Assembly (NCBI GenBank): GCA_037140715.1
Contig: JBAXDX010000018.1
Span: forward strand, 1 to 39,684
Length of the DNA: 39,684 nucleotides
Direction of reading: 5' to 3'
DNA from: JAUZPB01 sp037140715
Lineage (GTDB): Bacteria > Bacteroidota > Ignavibacteria > Ignavibacteriales > SURF-24
In this document: positions 33,789 to 39,684 of the stretch, piece after piece
How the letters are laid out: each line of letters starts with the position of its first letter
Position numbering within the stretch: position 1 is the stretch's first letter
Notes under the pieces: model-generated
The model's input: the letters and a program-made list of their open reading frames with translations, nothing else
Database searches by the model: none
Told to the model about the DNA's origin: nothing
Position numbers and translations under genes: made by a program

Positions 33789-35852
33789 ATGATTGGCAGT
33801 ATATTGCTTACTTTTGCTTTAGCAGCCGGCATTGCCTCTGTTGTAATGTATTTTTTAACGTTCAGGGGTATGACTAATACTCTTCAAATTGCCAGGATCA
33901 GTTATCATGTTATGACTGCGCTGGTGATTATCTCCGCCTCCATGCTTCTTCAGGCTATTTTGACTCATCAGTATCAGTACCGCTATGTATATGAATATTC
34001 AGGTGGCGGACTTTCATTTGGACTACTGATGTCCACATTCTACGCCGGTCAGGAAGGCAGCTTCTTCCTTTGGGCATTATTTACAGCTGTTACCGGCGTA
34101 ATACTTCAGCAGTACTGTTCTAAAAGAGATGACCTTGAAGCAAGAGTAATGACTATCTTTACCCTTGCCGCAACGTTTCTTTTAATGATGATTTCTCCGG
34201 CGCTCAAAAATCCGTTTGCTTATATCTGGAGCGAACCAACATTCCTTGCGATAGCGAACATCAATTCGAACTATTTAAATGCGCCATTTATGCGGAATTT
34301 TATTTTTAATGACGGACAGTCAGGGCAGAGCTTTGTTAAAATGAGTTCGGAACTCTACGATCTGTTAAGCGGTAGCAACATTGCTATTTCGGACTTTATA
34401 ATTCAGGGTAAAGGTTTGAATCCGATGCTTCAGAACTTCTGGATGCAGATTCATCCTCCGATGCTCTTTGTCGGTTTTGCTCTTTCAACCGTGCCGTTTG
34501 CTTTTGCGCTTGCAGCTTTAATGAAAAATGAATATAAAGACTGGATTAAGCAGGCTCTTCCGTGGGTTCTCGCAAGTGCTATGATTCTTGGGTTTGCTAT
34601 TATGCTTGGCGGATACTGGGCATACGGTGTGCTTGGCTGGGGCGGATACTGGGGCTGGGATCCGGTTGAAAATTCAAGTCTTGTACCCTGGCTGATTGGA
34701 GTTGCGTCTATTCATACTATGCTTGTTCAGAAAAAAAGTCTTTCAAGGGAAGATTCAAACGGTGCAGGGGAGTTTGCTAAAACTAATCTTATACTTTGCA
34801 TCATGACCTATGTACTCGTTTTATACAGTACATTTTTAACAAGAAGTGGCATACTTGGAGATGCTTCTGTTCATGCTTTTACAGACCCCGGCTATGCGGT
34901 ATATATTTTCCTGGTTATTCTTATCAGCGCTTTCACGATTCTTGGTTTTGGTATGATGGTTTACAGATGGAAATATCTGAATACTAAAATTGAACCTTAC
35001 AAGAGCTATCTTAACCGTGAATTCGCCCTTTTTGCTGGTTCTGTTGCTATTATTGCAAGCTCTGTCATTATAATTGTCGGTACTTCGGCTCCGATATTTA
35101 AACAGTCGGTTGAGACAACTTTCTATAATCAGATGAACCTGCCTATCGGTATTATAATAGGGCTGTTAAACGGATTCAGCCTTCTTCTAAAATGGAGAGC
35201 TAACGATGGCAGGGAGATAATTAGAAAATCGGCATTTTCGCTTGGAGCCTCAGTTATTTTAGTAGTACTGATGATAATTCTTGCTGAAGTGCAAAATTTT
35301 ATGCTCCTGCTTCTTACATTCAGTTCGGCTTTTGCGCTGTTCGTTAATCTTGAAATAGCATATAAAGTTATTCGCAGGAATAAGATTATGCTTGGTGCCT
35401 ATGTGTCCCATATCGGTATAGCATTATTTCTGCTTGGAGTTGTAGGTTCGGCCAGCTTCAGCGAGCAGCATTCGATGGAACTGCCTAAAAATGAACCAAG
35501 AGAGGCTTTCGGTTATACATTAACGTTTAAGGGTTATGAGCCGATTGATGAAGGACAGAAATTTCATTTTAATATTGAAGTTAAAAAAGGTAATTCTACA
35601 TCCATCGTAGCTCCGGTAATGTTTTTTAGCAAGTATAATAACGGACTTATGAAAGAGCCGGATATGCTTAGCGAACTGACCAAAGACCTTTACATTTCGC
35701 CGGTCAGTTTTGATGAGAAAGGAAGGAAGGAAGTTCTTTCTATTGAAGCAAGCGTAAAGCCACTTATAGGTCTTGTGTGGGCAGGTGTTCTTGTAATGGT
35801 ATTTGGTTTTATGATTTCAGTAATAAGGCGTGCTAAGGAATCGGTCCGGTAA
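33789..35852 (+). CDS. ccmF: Cytochrome c heme lyase subunit CcmF
   Basis: A 687-residue membrane protein with about 14 hydrophobic segments. The WWD heme-handling motif is GYWAYGVLGWGGYWGWDPVENSSLVPWL. Other family marks are LNPMLQNFWMQIHPPMLFVGF, RSGILGDASVHAF and a C-terminal soluble region (SMELPKNEPREAFGYTLTFKGYEP). CcmF attaches heme from CcmE to the apocytochrome CXXCH. The ATG lies 87 nt past the ccmE stop. No CcmG or CcmH gene follows, so those steps use distant genes or alternatives. Confidence 0.95.
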   Translation: MIGSILLTFALAAGIASVVMYFLTFRGMTNTLQIARISYHVMTALVIISASMLLQAILTHQYQYRYVYEYSGGGLSFGLLMSTFYAGQEGSFFLWALFTAVTGVILQQYCSKRDDLEARVMTIFTLAATFLLMMISPALKNPFAYIWSEPTFLAIANINSNYLNAPFMRNFIFNDGQSGQSFVKMSSELYDLLSGSNIAISDFIIQGKGLNPMLQNFWMQIHPPMLFVGFALSTVPFAFALAALMKNEYKDWIKQALPWVLASAMILGFAIMLGGYWAYGVLGWGGYWGWDPVENSSLVPWLIGVASIHTMLVQKKSLSREDSNGAGEFAKTNLILCIMTYVLVLYSTFLTRSGILGDASVHAFTDPGYAVYIFLVILISAFTILGFGMMVYRWKYLNTKIEPYKSYLNREFALFAGSVAIIASSVIIIVGTSAPIFKQSVETTFYNQMNLPIGIIIGLLNGFSLLLKWRANDGREIIRKSAFSLGASVILVVLMIILAEVQNFMLLLLTFSSAFALFVNLEIAYKVIRRNKIMLGAYVSHIGIALFLLGVVGSASFSEQHSMELPKNEPREAFGYTLTFKGYEPIDEGQKFHFNIEVKKGNSTSIVAPVMFFSKYNNGLMKEPDMLSELTKDLYISPVSFDEKGRKEVLSIEASVKPLIGLVWAGVLVMVFGFMISVIRRAKESVR

Positions 35853-35909
35853 TTAATTCCTGTTCTTTTTACAGGGAACTGATATTATGCGACAGAAATT
35901 TTACAATAG

Positions 35910-35967
35910 CTTTGCGAGAGTCCCGCGGGTCAGCCGGAAAATCCAGGGTGCCTGGCGGGAGTCAAAG
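35910..35967. other. Predicted structured RNA or hairpin in the gap after ccmF
   Basis: In the 246-nt gap between ccmF and the kinase, CTTTG (35910-35914) pairs with CAAAG (35963-35967) and TCCCGC (35921-35926) with GCGGGA (35955-35960). Inside, CCAGG and CCTGG (35943-35955) can form a short hairpin. It may terminate or process the ccm message, or be a leader of the kinase. There is no T-run. Confidence 0.35.
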
Positions 35968-36098
35968 TTCCTTAAATCCTGACATATTTCAATTGATTTT
36001 AGATACAATTATAAGAACTAATTTATGTGTGTTATTAGTTATCCTAAGTTATTTGATAGTTTAAAAAGAGATATAACAATTATAGAATAGGAGAAAGT

Positions 36099-37232
36099 AT
36101 GGGTCAGTCAAAAATGCATACAGATTTTGCTCCGGCTGAAAGAGCATTATTAGAAGAAGTAAATCGTCAGTTTGAGCTTTTTAATAAGAACTCGCCTTTG
36201 TTAACTATTATAGATACTGTTCAGAATTTAATTCTCATACTGAATAAAGAACGCCAGGTTGTATTTGCGAGCAAAAGCCTGTTCAAGCTTCTTAAAATTG
36301 ATAATATAGATGAAATTTACAGTCTGCGTCCGGGGGAAATTCTCCAGTGTGTCCATGCCTTCGAAAATGAAGCCGGATGCGGAACCACGGAATCCTGCAG
36401 CACCTGCGGAGTAGCAAAAGCTATACTTAATACCCAGCAGGGTATTTGTGATAATCAGGAATGCCGTATTATTACAAAAGACAAGGGCGATGCACTTGAT
36501 CTTAAGATAAGCACTTCGCCTGTTATAATTGACAACGAGCATTTTGTTATCGTTACTATTGCTGATATAAGCGATGAAAAACGCAGGCGTGCGCTTGAAA
36601 GAATTTTCTTCCATGATGTTCTCAATACTGCGGGCGGATTAAGGGGTATCGCCGAACTAATTAAAGAAGCCGATGATCCTGAAGAACTGAATGAGTATAA
36701 GGAAATTCTTCACCCGCTTACTGAAAGGCTTATTGATGAAATACAGGAGCAAAGACAACTTAGCGGAGCTGAAAACAATGAACTGTCGGTTAATATAACG
36801 GTAGTTAATTCATTTGGCTTATTATATATTGTTGCCGAGGAATATAAGAATCATCTGGTAACAAAAGGCAGAGTGATTGTTGTAAGAAAAGATTCAGACA
36901 TAATTGATTTTATGACAGATGTGGTAATATTAAGGCGGATTATAGGGAATATGCTTAAAAATTCGCTTGAAGCTTCTCCTGATGATGGTATAGTTACTCT
37001 TGAATGCAGGAAAGCAGATAACGAAATAGTTTTCAGCGTACATAATTCTACATTTATGCCCCGTGATGTTCAGCTTCAGATATTCCAGCGTTCATTCTCT
37101 ACAAAGGGGAGTGGCCACGGTCTTGGCACTTACAGCATGAAGCTTTTAAGCGAAAGATATCTTAATGGTAAAGTTAGTTTCGTTTCCACAGAGGAAAACG
37201 GTACGACATTTTACTGCAACCTGCCTTTATAG
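36099..37232 (+). CDS. PAS histidine kinase with a Cys-rich sensor
   Basis: A 377-residue soluble kinase. The PAS region (about 30-155) contains four Cys in a tight pattern: C84, C94, C100 and C103 (QCVHAFENEAGCGTTESCSTCG), plus C117 and C122. The H-box is H172 in IFFHDVLNTAGGLRG. The HATPase_c has GNMLKNSLEA and GSGHGLGTYSMKLLSERY; the usual DxGxG box is replaced by FSVHNSTFMP, as in other HDVLNTAG kinases. The cysteines could bind an Fe-S cluster or sense redox state, but that is inference. It follows the ccm operon, which suggests a link to electron transport. GGAG lies before the ATG. Confidence 0.88.
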   Translation: MGQSKMHTDFAPAERALLEEVNRQFELFNKNSPLLTIIDTVQNLILILNKERQVVFASKSLFKLLKIDNIDEIYSLRPGEILQCVHAFENEAGCGTTESCSTCGVAKAILNTQQGICDNQECRIITKDKGDALDLKISTSPVIIDNEHFVIVTIADISDEKRRRALERIFFHDVLNTAGGLRGIAELIKEADDPEELNEYKEILHPLTERLIDEIQEQRQLSGAENNELSVNITVVNSFGLLYIVAEEYKNHLVTKGRVIVVRKDSDIIDFMTDVVILRRIIGNMLKNSLEASPDDGIVTLECRKADNEIVFSVHNSTFMPRDVQLQIFQRSFSTKGSGHGLGTYSMKLLSERYLNGKVSFVSTEENGTTFYCNLPL

Positions 37233-37265
37233 GAAATATTCTTACATCCGGTTTTGTCCCTCCCC

Positions 37266-37303
37266 AAAAAAAAGTCAGGTAGCTAATATAACTGCCTGAC
37301 TTT
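37266..37303. terminator. Bidirectional terminator between convergent genes
   Basis: A 10-bp stem (AGTCAGGTAG with CTGCCTGACT, one G-T pair) has a 9-nt loop. An A-run on its left gives an eight-T run on the minus strand, and TTTA follows on the plus strand. It separates the kinase gene from the secreted protein gene. Confidence 0.85.
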
Positions 37304-37359
37304 ATCTGCCGCACTTCACAGGGTCTGAGTCCGATTTATTATTTCTCCATTATCAATTC

Positions 37360-39663
37360 TTATTTTACGAGTGTCATTTTCTTTGTAATGGTTACATTAG
37401 CTCCGGTCAGTTGGCAGATGTAAATGCCTGAGGTCAGATTGTTGCCGTCGAAACTTACATTGTAGCTGCCGGGTGTGTAATCGCCTTTTACAAGTATCTC
37501 AACTTCTTTCCCTAATACATTGAATACTCTGATAGTATAGAAACCTGTTTCAGCTATATCAAACTTAATCCTTGTTGACGGGTTGAACGGGTTTGGATAA
37601 TTCTGTAACAAGTCCATGTTAACGGGAATGTTTGAGTTTTCTTTCTTTACCTCAGTAATGTCATGAAGACTATTGACCCTGGCCATGCTTCTTGGGTATA
37701 TCCCGGTTTCCATTGGCTGTTCAACGTGAAGCATTTCGGTGCAGTTAGTTATTGTCCTTTCCAGAGTAACCTTACCGTTAAATTTATAATTATTGAACTG
37801 CCCTGAACCGTTAATGTTCTTAGCTACAACCTGACCGTTAATTTCACCGGTCGGGAAAGTAAGAGTAGTCTTTGGAGCAAGTATTGAAGCCGGTATTCTG
37901 ATATTTGAAACTGTAATGTTAGTAGCGTCAACGAAGTTAACAAGAATATCCCTGTTTGTTGCCCCGGTTAAAGCGAACCCGCCTTTCCATGTAATGTTGT
38001 CGCCCGTTACATTGACGATTACAGTCGAGCCTGCCGGGGTATTGATATTAAAATCGTTACACATTGAAATATCGCTTCCGCTGACGGTAAATCTGTTCTC
38101 AGTAGTGCTTATACCCTTTAACGCAACGCATCCATATTCAAAAGAGGTGGTTCCATTAGGAGCAAGAGCTGCTAACTGGTTTGAAAGATTGTTAAGATAT
38201 ACCGATGCGGCTGTGAAATCAATAGGGAAGTCAGTTGTCATCATTTTGATTTTACCATCTGCAAGATTCCAGTGAGTAGTATCAATAAAATTCCTGAAGG
38301 AAATATCCCCATAAACTCTGCCGCTCTTATAAGTAAGCTTATTGCCGACCAGGAGCACAAAATTATCAGTTGCCGGGTTAGTATTTATTGGGAGCTTATC
38401 GCCCACGCTGTAATTTTGTAAAAACGCATCATTGCCAACGGCCATCTTTCCTTGTGTATCTGATGAAGGCTGATATATATCATTAAGTACGAACACGTTA
38501 TAATCTGCCGCCGGTCCAAGGTTAAACATTGCTGAACTAAATGAACCGAAATCAGCTTTTACATTAATTGTAAGTATCTTCGATGAGTTTGGTGCGACTG
38601 TTCCCACATTCCATACGCCTGTTGTTGTATCATAGTTAACATCTGTTGCATTAATGAATTGCAATAGATTTGGTAGCACGTCAGAAACCTGGACATTGGT
38701 TGCCAAAACTCCGCTTGTATTATTTACAGTAATTACATAGCTGAACTCATCGCCGTCTGCGACTGTAACTGTTTCAGAAGTCTTGCTTAATTCAAGATTA
38801 ACCTTTTCCCACCAGTTTACGCCTGTTCTGACTGTTTTAATATCAATAACAGGAGTAGCGATAACCAATTTTTGGTTTGTAGTTTCAAAGCCGGTTGCGT
38901 GATATTCTGTTCCTTCCGGGATTGTAACTCTGCCTGAAGCTGTAACTATTGTGCTATGGTTTGGTCCCTGAACAAGTGTAATTTCCTGAGATACGCCGTC
39001 TGCGCCGGTTGTAACAGTTGTTGTTGATAATGTTCCTTCATCTGTTGAAAGTGTAACCACAACATCTACCATTGGAGCGCCGACTTCATTATAAGCTTCT
39101 ACTTTGAATTTAACTGTGTCTCCAAGGAAAAAAGCCTGTGAAGGAATGTTTATTTTCAATGTAGTCCATGGCTTTATTGTTCCGGCATTTGCATCAGCGT
39201 CTGCTTTGATAGCGTGCGCTCTGCTTATGATTACTGCAGGATTAACCTCTGGTATGCAGTCATCAATATTAAGACTGTCTCTTACACTCCAGATTGCCAG
39301 CTGAATTGCAGTAGCTTCCTGTGAAATATCAGCAAGCTGATCTGCTCTGGTTTTGTATGGGTAGTAGTTGTTAAGAATGTAAGTAACTCCTGAAGTTGTA
39401 GTCTGTACATCGTGGTATGAGTAAGAATAATTGAGGTTATGTAATAAATCAATGCAGAAGAAGCTTACATTTGTCATGTTTACTGTTCCACTAATTGTTC
39501 CGGCATAAACCCGCGCTCCGCCATCAACACTGGCAGGTAATTTTATGATTGTTACCTTGTCAACGCCGGTAATAGTAGCTGTACTTTTTACCTCCGCGTA
39601 AAGATCCATCGTTAGTAAGATTGCAACGACTAGGAGCCTGTCCGACAATTCAATATTCCGCAA
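37360..39663 (-). CDS. Multidomain type IX-secreted surface protein, 5' end disrupted
   Basis: About 767 residues of a secreted protein. After a signal-like helix (about 11-23), residues 60-130 resemble a Cys-Gln thioester domain: C70 in FFCIDLL and Q121 in EATAIQLAIWSV. An invasin-like Ig domain follows (about 175-245, DTVKFKVEAYNEVGAPMVDVVV). A DUF11-type repeat comes next (about 295-375, EFSYVITVNNTSGV). A choice-of-anchor A domain (about 390-655, DYNVFVLNDIY, GKMAVGNDAFL, GRVYGDISF) is followed by a type A sorting domain (YPNPFNPSTRIKFDIAETG through KKMTLVK). The apparent start at 39663 is TTG with no ribosome binding site, and the frame stays open to the window edge. Codons before residue 11 look like insertion-sequence end, so the native start is probably lost. 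Confidence 0.8.
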   Translation of the reverse strand: MRNIELSDRLLVVAILLTMDLYAEVKSTATITGVDKVTIIKLPASVDGGARVYAGTISGTVNMTNVSFFCIDLLHNLNYSYSYHDVQTTTSGVTYILNNYYPYKTRADQLADISQEATAIQLAIWSVRDSLNIDDCIPEVNPAVIISRAHAIKADADANAGTIKPWTTLKINIPSQAFFLGDTVKFKVEAYNEVGAPMVDVVVTLSTDEGTLSTTTVTTGADGVSQEITLVQGPNHSTIVTASGRVTIPEGTEYHATGFETTNQKLVIATPVIDIKTVRTGVNWWEKVNLELSKTSETVTVADGDEFSYVITVNNTSGVLATNVQVSDVLPNLLQFINATDVNYDTTTGVWNVGTVAPNSSKILTINVKADFGSFSSAMFNLGPAADYNVFVLNDIYQPSSDTQGKMAVGNDAFLQNYSVGDKLPINTNPATDNFVLLVGNKLTYKSGRVYGDISFRNFIDTTHWNLADGKIKMMTTDFPIDFTAASVYLNNLSNQLAALAPNGTTSFEYGCVALKGISTTENRFTVSGSDISMCNDFNINTPAGSTVIVNVTGDNITWKGGFALTGATNRDILVNFVDATNITVSNIRIPASILAPKTTLTFPTGEINGQVVAKNINGSGQFNNYKFNGKVTLERTITNCTEMLHVEQPMETGIYPRSMARVNSLHDITEVKKENSNIPVNMDLLQNYPNPFNPSTRIKFDIAETGFYTIRVFNVLGKEVEILVKGDYTPGSYNVSFDGNNLTSGIYICQLTGANVTITKKMTLVK

Positions 39664-39684
39664 ATATTGCCAAGACGGCCTGAC
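39634..39684. mobile_element. Possible insertion-sequence terminus at the right edge
   Basis: The plus strand switches at 39634 to GAGCCTGTCCGACAATTC after CTAG at 39630-39633. GAG-C-CTGTC-type ends beside a TA-containing target are typical of IS5-group elements. It falls inside the signal-peptide codons of the secreted protein gene. The rest of the element lies outside the window, so this is inference from the end alone. Confidence 0.35.

Overview
The window looks like chromosomal DNA from the Ignavibacteria side of the Bacteroidota/Chlorobi group. The main reasons are two secreted proteins ending in type IX secretion-type sorting domains (one with NYPNPFNPST), Bacteroidetes-style promoters (TTTG, a 19-21 nt spacer, TAnnTTTG) upstream of several genes, the gene order prs-rplY-pth-rpsF-ssb-rpsR-rplI, and many PAS-rich orphan histidine kinases. 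No tRNA, rRNA or CRISPR array is visible.

Layout. Positions 1-10041 hold a left-edge tandem repeat and three minus-strand signalling genes: a CHASE-PAS kinase, a 1628-residue kinase with about seven PAS domains plus a receiver, and a receiver-kinase fusion whose phosphoacceptor His is Asn. Positions 10622-13193 carry an ABC-F ATPase (Uup type) and a LysE-family exporter. Positions 13354-15946 hold an unrecognised helical protein with an internal duplication, three adjacent arrays of 21-nt (or 42-nt) tandem repeats, and a PAP2 phosphatase. Positions 16283-20112 hold a PAS kinase, ornithine aminotransferase, an FmdB zinc ribbon and a lipoprotein. Positions 20289-24241 are a translation and nucleotide operon (prs, L25, Pth, S6, SSB, S18, L9) with a likely S6:S18 autoregulatory leader and a strong terminator. 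Positions 24450-30529 encode envelope and secreted proteins (an unknown anchored protein, BamD, a thioesterase, an FG-GAP protein, a zinc metalloprotease). Positions 30516-35852 are a cytochrome c maturation operon, ccmA-B-C-D-E-F, with a 25-unit 20-nt repeat array inserted between ccmA and ccmB and a CXXXY-type CcmE. The window ends with a Cys-rich PAS kinase and, on the minus strand, a multidomain secreted protein whose 5' end seems to be cut by an insertion-sequence terminus at the right edge.

The most unusual signal is the set of intergenic tandem arrays. Five repeat blocks in 40 kb share a 20-21 nt period (42 in one). Two blocks about 16 kb apart share the same unit frame (ATTATGAC, a 5-6 nt core, GAAATG) but differ in the core. 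One block adjoins the duplicated unknown protein and another splits a core operon. Whether they are DNA-binding platforms, RNA sources or merely self-homogenising minisatellites cannot be told from sequence alone.
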